Assembly (NCBI RefSeq): GCF_000265425.1
Contig: NC_018014.1
Coordinates: 4,526,001-4,590,000 of the forward strand
Source of the DNA: Terriglobus roseus DSM 18391
Lineage (GTDB): Bacteria; Acidobacteriota; Terriglobia; Terriglobales; Acidobacteriaceae
DNA: 64,000 nucleotides
Direction: 5' to 3'
The position numbers were made by a program, and so were the translations under genes. Under the pieces are notes generated by a model. The model was not told the origin of the DNA and made no database searches. It saw only the letters and a program-made list of their open reading frames with translations. This document shows positions 26,265 to 34,241 of the stretch, in pieces; the stretch's first letter is position 1, and every line of letters begins with the position of its first letter.

Positions 26265-26783
26265 CTACAGGTCGCTCTCGCGGCCGTGCGAGAGGCGGCG
26301 CTGCTGCACGGTGTGCGAGATCAGGCCGGGCGCGGGCGTTGCGATGGCAACGAGGATCCACATGAGCACCGAGATGACGAGGCCAGCGACCGCAGCAGTC
26401 TGCAGCGTGAGTGCCATGGAGAGATGACGCATGTGCAACTCGGCAAAGGTCATTTGAGCCCAGGGGCCGCGATGGACGATCATGGTCGCCAGCAGGAAGG
26501 CAAAGGCGGAGAGGGTGAAGAGAGACAGCAGCACCACGTCGATGGTCCGATGCAGACGCTGACGTGCGCGGCAGTGCCAGCACTCCGCCAGATGAGTCTC
26601 GTAGACACCGAGCACTTCGGTCGAGACCGACGAAACGTCATAGCGCCAGCCGGAGAGGATGTCACCGACGACCTGGTCGCAGCAGCCTTTGTCGCTGCCA
26701 AGCAGCGCTCCGGCAACGCCGTGTGCTTGCAGGTCCTGCACGTATCCTGTGGGCTCTTGATTCATCATCGCTTCACGTTCCAT
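26265..26783 (-). CDS. Membrane protein with putative zinc-finger (anti-sigma-like) motif
   Basis: 172 residues from ATG 26783. The N-terminal half contains THLAECWHC, the H-x3-C-x2-C spacing of zinc-binding anti-sigma (ZAS) domains, followed by two membrane segments (about residues 92-112 and 135-155). No ECF sigma gene is adjacent, so an anti-sigma role is only suggested by the motif. It precedes the rhomboid gene closely, raising the possibility that the protease acts on it. Confidence 0.62.
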   Translation of the reverse strand: MEREAMMNQEPTGYVQDLQAHGVAGALLGSDKGCCDQVVGDILSGWRYDVSSVSTEVLGVYETHLAECWHCRARQRLHRTIDVVLLSLFTLSAFAFLLATMIVHRGPWAQMTFAELHMRHLSMALTLQTAAVAGLVISVLMWILVAIATPAPGLISHTVQQRRLSHGRESDL

Positions 26784-26859
26784 CTTATTAGGTTCGATGC
26801 ACTGATGCCAGTACCGATTCAAGAACCCGGCAAAGTCGACAGGGGTCCAGACGGCAGTC

Positions 26860-27972
26860 TTAGAGGCAGAGGCTTTCCATGGGGTCAGACTGGGGTGCCA
26901 GGAGCACCCGGTTGCCGAGCAGGCTGAGGCGGTCTCCGAGGGCCTGTTCGGCTGCCAGGCGGGCCAGTTCCGGCATGTTGTTGCTCTCAGAGAGATGGGC
27001 CAGGACGACGTAGCGTGCGCCGCCGTCGTAGTCGCGGGTGAGGAACTCCGCCGCGGCCGTATTGGAGAGGTGACCGACGCGGGAGAGCACGCGCTGCTTA
27101 ACGCTCCAGGGGTACGGACCGTCGCGCAACATCTCAAGGTCGTGGTTCGATTCCAGAAGCAGGACGTCGCAGTTTTTCAGCGCAAGTTTCACGTTTTCAG
27201 GAACATAGCCGAGATCCGTGGCGTATCCGAAGCGCAAGCCCTCTGCGGAAAAGACGAATCCGCAGGGGTCCGCGGCGTCGTGCGGGATGGTGAAGGGCAG
27301 GATGTCGATGTCGCCGATGGCGAGGTGGCGGCCCGCACGGAAGTACTCGACGGCGGGCAGGTAGCTGGGATCTTCGCGGAGGCTCTTCTTCGTCTCGGTG
27401 GAGAGATCGTCGCAGAGATCGTCCTGTGTGGCGGCGATGAGTGCGCCGCCGGGATCTGTGGTGGCATCGATGCCGGGGCTCGGCGGGTTCGCCGGAATTT
27501 CGATCGGGTGAAATGGCGACGTGCGCGCGGCCGCGTCGACATCGATATCGTTCGCGAGAAAGTTTTCCAGAGGCTGGTCGTCTGTTTCGCTGGCTTCGAC
27601 GGCGATCTGGTGGGCGAGCGCCTGGGCTTCAAGCCGCTCCTGCTTTTCGCGGGCGGTCTTTTCCAGCCACTGTTTGTAGCTCATGGTGGTGCGCGGCGTC
27701 ATCTGGCGAACCCAGGCGCGGTGGGTCGCCTCAGTGAAATAGACCGGGATGCCGAGCTTACGGGCCATGACGGGCAGGCCGCTGACGTGGTCGGCGTGCT
27801 CATGCGTGATGAGGATGGCGTCGAGTGCGTAGGCATCTTCGCCCACGGCAGCCATACGGCGCATCAGTTCGCGGCAGGAGAGACCTGCATCGACGAGGAT
27901 GCGCGTTCGCGACGAGGCGATGACGGCGCTGTTGCCTTTGGACCCCGAGGCGAGAACCGTCATCCGCATCAT
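26860..27972 (-). CDS. MBL-fold metallohydrolase (YycJ/WalJ-like) with a large insertion
   Basis: 370 residues. The N-terminus LASGSKGNSAVIASSRTRIL and the metal site THEHADHVSG mark the YycJ-type beta-lactamase-fold branch; later GYATDLGYVPENV, LLLESNHD and VLAHLSESNN supply further ligands. Bacillus relatives act as 5' exonuclease-like enzymes in DNA repair or cell-wall coordination. A segment of about 110 residues (roughly 105-215), rich in acidic residues and prolines, is inserted between the metal motif and the second half and is not part of the usual 260-residue enzyme. Confidence 0.83.
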   Translation of the reverse strand: MMRMTVLASGSKGNSAVIASSRTRILVDAGLSCRELMRRMAAVGEDAYALDAILITHEHADHVSGLPVMARKLGIPVYFTEATHRAWVRQMTPRTTMSYKQWLEKTAREKQERLEAQALAHQIAVEASETDDQPLENFLANDIDVDAAARTSPFHPIEIPANPPSPGIDATTDPGGALIAATQDDLCDDLSTETKKSLREDPSYLPAVEYFRAGRHLAIGDIDILPFTIPHDAADPCGFVFSAEGLRFGYATDLGYVPENVKLALKNCDVLLLESNHDLEMLRDGPYPWSVKQRVLSRVGHLSNTAAAEFLTRDYDGGARYVVLAHLSESNNMPELARLAAEQALGDRLSLLGNRVLLAPQSDPMESLCL

Positions 27973-28097
27973 GGGTGCTAGTTTACCGATTGGTGACGTG
28001 GATTACGAGGTAGTAACTAGTGTGGTTCGGCTTATCGGGCCCAGGTGGCGACGACGGTCGCTGATGCCGCGATCCGGCAGACCCAGTCTTCACGAAC

Positions 28098-28550
28098 TCA
28101 GGCATTGCGCATGGGCGCCAGGAACTTCACCGTGCTCTTCATCACGACTTCGTCGCGCTGGTTGAAGGTGTTGGTGAAGATGGTGACGAGACCGTACTGC
28201 GGGCGCTTTTGCGAGGGGCGGAGGGCGATCACTTCGCTTTCGGTGCGGAGGGTGTCGCCGGGACGGACGGGCTCGGTCCAGCGAATCTCTTCGACGCCTG
28301 CGCCGATCATGCCGCCGTGGACCTTGATGTTTTCGACACGCATTCGCATGACGATGGCTGCGGTGAGCCAGCCGGAGGCGGCCAGGCCCTTGAAGAAGGT
28401 GCTTTTGCCGGCGGCTTCGTCGAGGTGAAAGGGCTGCGGGTCATACTTTTCCGCGAACTCCGTGATCTCCTGCGCGCTGACCTTGGTGCTGCTCATGGAG
28501 GCGAACTTGTGGCCGAGCTTGAAGTCTTCGAAGTAGAGTTCGTCCGACAT
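28098..28550 (-). CDS. MaoC-family (R)-hydratase/dehydratase
   Basis: 150 residues from ATG 28550 with AGGAG 9 nt upstream. Single hot-dog domain; the hydratase motif reads YDPQPFHLDEAAGKSTFFKG, with the catalytic Asp and His. MaoC-like enzymes hydrate enoyl-CoA (or dehydrate 3-hydroxyacyl-CoA). Stands alone between convergent and divergent neighbours. Confidence 0.85.
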   Translation of the reverse strand: MSDELYFEDFKLGHKFASMSSTKVSAQEITEFAEKYDPQPFHLDEAAGKSTFFKGLAASGWLTAAIVMRMRVENIKVHGGMIGAGVEEIRWTEPVRPGDTLRTESEVIALRPSQKRPQYGLVTIFTNTFNQRDEVVMKSTVKFLAPMRNA

Positions 28551-28811
28551 GGGTAGCACTCCTGTGCAATGCGAGATGGGTTCGGCGAAGGCCGTGTGCG
28601 CGGGCGTTGGATCTAGCCCGCGAGGTCTGCTTGAGGCGCAGGAAAGTGCCCTGCGCGAGAGAACCGAAGTCTACCAAAGGCAGTGCGGAACGGGCCGGGC
28701 TGCGGAGCGGTATCCGGCCAAGTGGAACGTGCAGTTACGGTTAAGCGGCGTGCCGAACATGTGATTCACTGTTGCGAGGGGAAGCGAGTTCCCCGGGGAA
28801 TCGAGTGACTC

Positions 28812-29669
28812 ATGACTGACCTTTACACACGCGCACGCGCTGCTGCGGACTACCTTGCCGCACAGACCCTACACCGGCCGCGGCTGGGCATCATTCTGGG
28901 GTCAGGTCTGGGCGACTTTGCGGAGAGCGTGGAGGATGCGGTTGCCGTTCCGTATGCGTCGATTCCCCACTTTCCACAGAGCACCGTGGAGGGCCACAGC
29001 GGGCGCATGGTGCTGGGTACGGTGGCGGGTGTACCGGTTGCCGTGATGCAGGGCCGGGTGCACGCGTACGAGGGCTACCCGATGGACGAGGTGACGTTTC
29101 CGGCGCGGGTGCTTGGGTTGCTGGGTGTGACGTCGCTGGTTGTAACGAATGCTGCGGGCGGCATCCGTGCGGACTTTGCACCGGGGTCGATTGTGGGCAT
29201 CAGCGACCACATCAACCTGACGGGCACGAACGCTGCCCTGGGTGCGAATGAGCCGCGCTTCAGCGTAGCCGAGGGCGCCGGTCTGCGCTTCTTTGACATG
29301 ACGACTGCGTACACGCCGGCTTTGCTGCATTTGGCGAAGAAAGAAGCTGCGACGCAGGGATGGACGATGCAGACGGGCGTGTACCTGGCTGTGCTGGGGC
29401 CGAGTTATGAGACGCCTGCGGAGATCCGTGCGTTCCGTGTGCTGGGTGCGGATCTGGTGGGTATGAGTACGGTGCATGAGGTGATCGTGGCTCGGCACAT
29501 GGGGATGCGGGTGCTTGGGTTGTCGCTGGTGACGAACGCTGCGGCGGGGGTGACGAGCGAGAACATCAATCATCTGGAAGTGATGGAGATTGGTGCGCAG
29601 GCGGGGGCGCGGTTCGGCGCGTTGCTGAAGGCGCTGGTGCCGCAGATTGCCGCGACGGGTGCCGCGTAG
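28812..29669 (+). CDS. punA: Purine-nucleoside phosphorylase, trimeric type
   Basis: 285 residues. Phosphate-binding ILGSGLGDFAE near the start, GRVHAYEGY with the family His, the VVTNAAGGI segment and GPSYETPAEIR are all canonical; the ribosyl/purine-specificity end MSTVHEVIVARHMGMRVLG is intact, with EVIVARH typical of low-molecular-weight PNP. It cleaves purine (deoxy)nucleosides to base and ribose-1-phosphate. The uridine-kinase-like gene follows after 2 bp, giving a nucleoside-salvage operon. Confidence 0.93.
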   Translation: MTDLYTRARAAADYLAAQTLHRPRLGIILGSGLGDFAESVEDAVAVPYASIPHFPQSTVEGHSGRMVLGTVAGVPVAVMQGRVHAYEGYPMDEVTFPARVLGLLGVTSLVVTNAAGGIRADFAPGSIVGISDHINLTGTNAALGANEPRFSVAEGAGLRFFDMTTAYTPALLHLAKKEAATQGWTMQTGVYLAVLGPSYETPAEIRAFRVLGADLVGMSTVHEVIVARHMGMRVLGLSLVTNAAAGVTSENINHLEVMEIGAQAGARFGALLKALVPQIAATGAA

Positions 29670-29671
29670 GC

Positions 29672-30331
29672 ATGGCAGAACAGCTTACGTTGAGCGGTGT
29701 GATCCGGCCGGTGGTGCTGGCGGTGGGTGGCTGTTCGGGCAGCGGGAAGACGACGCTGGCGCGCGAGCTTGCGGAGCAGTTGAATGCAGTCCTCTTCCCT
29801 CTGGATTTCTACTATCGGTCGCTGACGCACCTGTCGCGTACGGAGCGGGACCACTACAACTTCGACCATCCGGATTCGCTGGAGCACGATCTGATCGTGC
29901 GGCATGTGGAGGCTTTGCGTGAGGGCGGCGCGATCGATCGGCCGACCTATGACTTCAATACGCACTCGCGTGTGCCGGGTGTGACGGAACACATTGCGGC
30001 GACGCGGTTTCTGATTGTGGAGGGGATTCTTGCGCTGCACTACGAGGATCTGCTGCCGCTGTACGACTTTACGGTCTACGTCGATGCACCGCATGAGGTG
30101 TGCCTGACGCGCCGGATCCATCGCGATGTGCGGGAGCGCGGCCGCACGGAGGCGAGCGTGATCGAACAGTTCAACACCTTTGCGCGGCCGATGGCGGAGC
30201 AGTATGTTCTGCCCTGTCGCGAGAGTGCCGACGTGACGGTGGCGGGGACGGAGGCGCTGGACTGGTCGATTGAGCTGGTGCTGGGCTCGCTACGCCGTCG
30301 CGGTCTGCTGGTGAGTGATGGCGCTGTCTAG
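29672..30331 (+). CDS. udk: Uridine kinase-like P-loop kinase
   Basis: 219 residues. Walker A GGCSGSGKTTLARELAEQL (residues 19-37), FPLDFYYRSL with the family DxYY, the YNFDHPDSLEHDL stretch, RPTYDF and EGILALHYEDL match the uridine kinase/PRK family. It phosphorylates uridine or cytidine to the monophosphate, so with punA it forms a nucleoside-salvage pair. Its last 42 bp overlap the convergent plsC-like gene. Confidence 0.85.
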   Translation: MAEQLTLSGVIRPVVLAVGGCSGSGKTTLARELAEQLNAVLFPLDFYYRSLTHLSRTERDHYNFDHPDSLEHDLIVRHVEALREGGAIDRPTYDFNTHSRVPGVTEHIAATRFLIVEGILALHYEDLLPLYDFTVYVDAPHEVCLTRRIHRDVRERGRTEASVIEQFNTFARPMAEQYVLPCRESADVTVAGTEALDWSIELVLGSLRRRGLLVSDGAV

Positions 30332-31066
30332 ACAGCTGCTGTCGAGGCCGTCGTAGCTGAGCAGTGCGACGACTTCTTCGCGGGCGGCGATGGCTGCCCT
30401 GGCACGGTCGGTTGCGGCGATCGGTGCCGCTGCGAAGCGCACGTGGGCTACTACGTCGTTTCTGCCGGCGAGCCGGAACAGGTGCGGCATGAGTGTGTCG
30501 TCGCCGAAGTACGCTACGGTTCGTGCGGCGTTTTCGCCGTCGAGGAAGCTGTAGGAGACGGAGGCGGGCCAGACTTCAGCGCCCTGCCGGATGGCGGATT
30601 CGAAGAGTGCTCCGTGGAACGGGAGGACGCGGTCGCCGGCGGTGGTTGTGCCCTCTGGAAAGATCACTACGGGAACGCGCTCTGCGAGGGTCTTTGCTAC
30701 GACGCGGTTTGCCTCTGCTGCGGCGCGTGCCCGGCCGCGCTCGAGGAAGATGGTGCCGCCGCGTGTGATCAGCGGACCTACCAGGGGCCAGCCGCGGACT
30801 TCAGACTTTGAGACGAAGATGGCGGGCAGCACGGAGCCGAGCGTGAGGACGTCCACGTAGCTCATGTGGTTTGCGACGACGAGGCCGGAGGCTGGGGGGC
30901 GGCCTTCGATCACCATTCTTATGCCCAGTGAGCGGAGGATGTAGCCGGCCCACATCCCTCGCCATGCGCCGCGTTCGGCGAGGGTACGCGGCCGCACGAT
31001 GCAGCCATGTACCCAGGCCGCGCACATGGTGATCAGCATCCTGACAAGTCGTACGATGGTCATCAA
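30290..31066 (-). CDS. 1-acyl-glycerophosphate / lyso-ornithine-lipid acyltransferase (PlsC/OlsA-like)
   Basis: 258 residues. PlsC motif I is NHMSYVD (H-x4-D), motif III is FPEGTT, and SEVRGWPLVG and GTIFLERGR fill the remaining blocks; an N-terminal membrane helix is present. It transfers an acyl chain from acyl-ACP or acyl-CoA to a lysolipid. It lies 36 bp downstream of an OlsB-like N-acyltransferase gene on the same strand, so it is a good OlsA candidate (second step of ornithine-lipid synthesis). Its 3' end overlaps udk by 42 bp tail-to-tail. Confidence 0.85.
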   Translation of the reverse strand: MMTIVRLVRMLITMCAAWVHGCIVRPRTLAERGAWRGMWAGYILRSLGIRMVIEGRPPASGLVVANHMSYVDVLTLGSVLPAIFVSKSEVRGWPLVGPLITRGGTIFLERGRARAAAEANRVVAKTLAERVPVVIFPEGTTTAGDRVLPFHGALFESAIRQGAEVWPASVSYSFLDGENAARTVAYFGDDTLMPHLFRLAGRNDVVAHVRFAAAPIAATDRARAAIAAREEVVALLSYDGLDSSCLDSAITHQQTATA

Positions 31067-31102
31067 AATGTTCTTGCCAGTCCGATCTTTCTGCGGTGCT
31101 CG

Positions 31103-31903
31103 TTAGAGGTAGCGGCGGGCGATACGCGGGTTCATGGTTTCGAGATCGATCATGGTGAGGAAATCGATGGTCTTGAAACAGCGGTCGATGGCGGGTGAGG
31201 AGCAGATGCGTGCTCCGACAGCCAGGTAGGCGCGCAGGAGGCGTGGAGCTTCGGCCTCGTCCAGCAGGGCGTCTTCCAGGGTTGGCATGGCGTAGGTGGC
31301 GGTGGGCTGCGTCATGAGCGTGGGTTCGATGCGGTAGGCGAGCAGCGACTCGTAGACGGCGCTGCCTTCGCGCGGGCACTGCGAGGTGAGCGAGCAGCAA
31401 CCCATGAGGTAGCGGCTGCCGCGCGCGACGGCGTAGCGCATGATGCCCTTCCACAGCAGGTTCAGGACTTCTGAGGTGCGGTGGTCGCGGTGTACGCAGG
31501 CGCGGCCAAGCTCCACGATGCGCGAGCGCATGGACTCGTAGGGCGTGAAGTCGAACTCCTGCTCAGAGTAGTAGCCGAAGTTGCGTGCGGCCGTTTCGCC
31601 AGACTGCATGCGATAGGTTCCGACGACTGCGCCGGTGCGCGTGTCTTCGACGATCAGGTGGTCACAGACATCATCGAAGTGATCGGTGTCGAAGCCCGTC
31701 TCGTACGCGGAGTCGAGACCTTCTTCGAGTTCCAGATTGAAGACCATGAAGCGAAGACGGAAGGCTGCATGCCGCTCTGCATCGGTGGTCGCAAGCCGGG
31801 CGCGATATGGCCCGCACTCTGCGATGACGTGCGGTTGAGCGAGAGGCATGACCAGTGTGACCGGTATCGAATGTTGCGACGGCGTGAGAACGCTGTTCAG
31901 CAT
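31103..31903 (-). CDS. GNAT-fold N-acyltransferase, OlsB-like (ornithine N-alpha-acyltransferase)
   Basis: 266 residues from ATG 31903. The core YRARLATTDAERHAAFRLRF, FDDVCDHLIVEDTRTGAVVG, then VELGRACVHRDHR and LWKGIMRYAVARGSRYLMGC is the OlsB/hemolysin-related acyltransferase pattern. OlsB attaches 3-hydroxyacyl chains to ornithine, giving lyso-ornithine lipid. With the PlsC-like gene 36 bp downstream the order is olsB-olsA, which would make a phosphate-free membrane lipid. The amino-acid substrate is inferred. A related autoinducer/N-acyl-amino-acid synthase role cannot be excluded. Confidence 0.78.
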   Translation of the reverse strand: MLNSVLTPSQHSIPVTLVMPLAQPHVIAECGPYRARLATTDAERHAAFRLRFMVFNLELEEGLDSAYETGFDTDHFDDVCDHLIVEDTRTGAVVGTYRMQSGETAARNFGYYSEQEFDFTPYESMRSRIVELGRACVHRDHRTSEVLNLLWKGIMRYAVARGSRYLMGCCSLTSQCPREGSAVYESLLAYRIEPTLMTQPTATYAMPTLEDALLDEAEAPRLLRAYLAVGARICSSPAIDRCFKTIDFLTMIDLETMNPRIARRYL

Positions 31904-32083
31904 GGCTTCGGCTCCAGGCGATGCGCGGCGTGAAACGCGCTTGGGATCGCTTCTGATGCAGAGTTTGGCCTGCCTTCGCAACGATGCCGCGAATACACGG
32001 TAAAAGTGCGTGTACGGAATGGTTGCAATGCGATGAAACGGCTGTAACCCGCTGCGGGAGCGCGCACTGTAGGCTGTTCGAGG

Positions 32084-32593
32084 ATGATCACAAAGCTTGA
32101 AGATCGACGGCACAGCTGGGCATGGCGCAAGCTGATCGAGCCTGTGGTGCGCATGCTGCGGCATGGTGCGTCGCCGCAACGATTGGGATGGAGCCTGGCA
32201 GCCGGCTTCATCATTGGGGTGAATCCGATCATTGGTTCGTCCACGGTGCTGACCGTCGCGGTGACTCACCTGTTCAAGCTGAAGCACGCAGCATCACAGA
32301 TCGGCGTACACGGCGCATACCCCATGCAGTTGTTGATGTTGCTGCCATTCCTGCACGCAGGCACGGTGTTGTTTGGGACTGATCCACTGCCGCTGGAGAA
32401 GACGGAGTTGCTGCGGCTGATTCATGAGCATCCGCTGCAGCTGCTGCGATCGCTTTGGATGTGGGAATGGCATGCGCTGGTGGTGTGGCTTGGGTTTGCA
32501 GCGGTGCTGATGCCGGCGCTGGCGATGCTGCTGGGGCACATGCTGGAGCGGGCTATGCGGCATCCTCGGTCAGCAGTCGTGTCGGAAAGCTAA
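32084..32593 (+). CDS. DUF2062 membrane protein
   Basis: 169 residues. The N-terminal RLGWSLAAGFIIGVNPIIGS is the DUF2062 signature (A-G-x-F-I-G-x-x-P-x-x-G type) and is followed by three or four membrane segments. Function of the family is not established; relatives are found beside glycosyltransferases and lipid genes. It is divergent from the olsB-like gene 180 bp away. Confidence 0.78.
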   Translation: MITKLEDRRHSWAWRKLIEPVVRMLRHGASPQRLGWSLAAGFIIGVNPIIGSSTVLTVAVTHLFKLKHAASQIGVHGAYPMQLLMLLPFLHAGTVLFGTDPLPLEKTELLRLIHEHPLQLLRSLWMWEWHALVVWLGFAAVLMPALAMLLGHMLERAMRHPRSAVVSES

Positions 32594-32634
32594 ACCTCAG
32601 GGGCTAAAAGCCCGGTCCGCGGGAGGGCGTTATT

Positions 32635-32654
32635 GGCACAGCTTAAGCTGTGCC
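32635..32654. repeat. 20-bp perfect palindrome between convergent genes
   Basis: GGCACAGCTTAAGCTGTGCC. It lies in a 155-bp spacer, preceded by a second stem (GGGGCTAAAAGCCC at 32609-32622), between the DUF2062 and pncB stops. Probably a transcription-stop or interspersed palindromic element; no U tract. Confidence 0.6.
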
Positions 32655-32748
32655 CTTCCGATCAATCGGCATCTGTGGCTTGTCGCGATCTTGCGACGTG
32701 CGGAACCACTGTACGATCTGCGGTTTTTCGCACAGCGGAAACTTGCTC

Positions 32749-34134
32749 CTAGACGATGACCGGGATCTTTGCGATGCCGGCGAGGCCGAAGATCTTGCGG
32801 TAGTGTTCGACCAGTTCCGGCGGGCCGCTGGCCTTCTCGTAGTTGTCAGAGAGTTTGACGGCTGCGCGGCCTTCTGCGGAGGTGAGTTTGCAGACGAGCG
32901 AGATGGGCTCCAGCGCGTCTTCGTTGCGGGGATGGCAGCCGCGGAAATCGTTCGTCAGAAGTGTGCCCCAACCGGATGAGAAGCGGATGCGGCGTTCGTG
33001 GCGCCACTTGCGACTGTCTTCAAAGTCGGCGGCGCTGCGGAAGTCGCGGACGCTGACACCGGGCGTGACGATGCCGGCGAAGTAGGCGTGCAGGCTGAGA
33101 ATCTCGTGCACATCGAGGCCATCACTGGCGATGAGCAGTTTGTTCTTCGGATCTTTGCCGCGCGATTCGAGCCATGCGATGTACTCGTCGCCGGCGACGA
33201 AGGGATCCTTCGAATCCACACGTTGGCCGGTCCAGTCGGCTACCCAATCCGGAGCGCCTTCGAGGAACTGCGTGGTGCCATAGGTGTCGGGCAGCATGAC
33301 CTGCAGTGAGCCGCCGTAGGTCTGCTGCCATAGCTCGAGCATGCGGTACTGCGCGGTCTTGATGTGCTCATCGTTCGAGGACATGGCAGCCATCGCCATG
33401 GGCAGTTCATGCGCGTTGGTGCCGATGGCTTCCATGTCGTGCTTGTAGGCCAGGAAGGTGTTGCTGGTGCCGGTGAAGGTGCCCTTGAGTTCGCTGTGCA
33501 TCGCTTCAACGACGAACTCCTGCCAGAGGAAGGAGTGGCGGCGGCGTGTGCCGAAGTCTGCAACGGCGAGGCCGGGAACGCCGCGCAGACTTTCGATCTT
33601 GCCCCAGAGACGGGTCTTTGCATGGGCGTAGAGGATGTCGAGTTCGAACTCGCTCATGCCCTTAAGTGCGGCGCGCGTCTTCAATTCATTCAGGATGGAG
33701 AGCGCGTAGATCTCCCACATGGTGACTTCAACCCAGGTTCCCTCGAAGACGAGTTCGAACTGGCCATCACGCTCCGAGAGTTGGAAGTCAGAGAGGCGGA
33801 AGTCGTTTTCGAGCCACTCGAGGAACGCCAGTTCGAAGATGCCGCGGGTGCCGTAGAAGGTATTGCCGGCGAGCCAGATCATCTCGGATTTGCGGTAGCG
33901 CAGGCGGCGCACGTGTTCGAACTGGGCGAGGACGGCCTCGCGCGGCACCATCTCGGCCAGGCGGAAACGCGCAGTGCGGTTGCGCAGGCCAAAGGTCACG
34001 CGGGTGTTGCGAAAGTGTTTCCAGATGAACTGGAGCATGAGCAGCTTGTAGAAGTCGGTGTCGAGCAGCGACCGCACGATGGGATCGAGATCCCAGTTAT
34101 GGTTATGCGCGCGCTCAGAGAAGTTAATGATCAT
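32749..34134 (-). CDS. pncB: Nicotinate phosphoribosyltransferase
   Basis: 461 residues. The start SLLDTDFYKLLMLQFIWKHF is the conserved family opening; the PRPP/nicotinate site includes FGTRRRHSFLWQE (conserved RRR), TGTSNTFLAYKHDM, GTNAHELPMA and the SDGLDVHEI loop. It converts nicotinate and PRPP to nicotinate mononucleotide in NAD salvage, with ATP hydrolysis. It stands alone on the minus strand. Confidence 0.94.
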   Translation of the reverse strand: MIINFSERAHNHNWDLDPIVRSLLDTDFYKLLMLQFIWKHFRNTRVTFGLRNRTARFRLAEMVPREAVLAQFEHVRRLRYRKSEMIWLAGNTFYGTRGIFELAFLEWLENDFRLSDFQLSERDGQFELVFEGTWVEVTMWEIYALSILNELKTRAALKGMSEFELDILYAHAKTRLWGKIESLRGVPGLAVADFGTRRRHSFLWQEFVVEAMHSELKGTFTGTSNTFLAYKHDMEAIGTNAHELPMAMAAMSSNDEHIKTAQYRMLELWQQTYGGSLQVMLPDTYGTTQFLEGAPDWVADWTGQRVDSKDPFVAGDEYIAWLESRGKDPKNKLLIASDGLDVHEILSLHAYFAGIVTPGVSVRDFRSAADFEDSRKWRHERRIRFSSGWGTLLTNDFRGCHPRNEDALEPISLVCKLTSAEGRAAVKLSDNYEKASGPPELVEHYRKIFGLAGIAKIPVIV

Positions 34135-34241
34135 GCTGTCTTTAAGAGCGTACCAAGCGGCGGGTGGACTCAGAGATTGCCTTGCAAAATATCGGTATCG
34201 TTCTGCGGCGGGTCTAACATCACCCTGAAGGGAATTACCTC

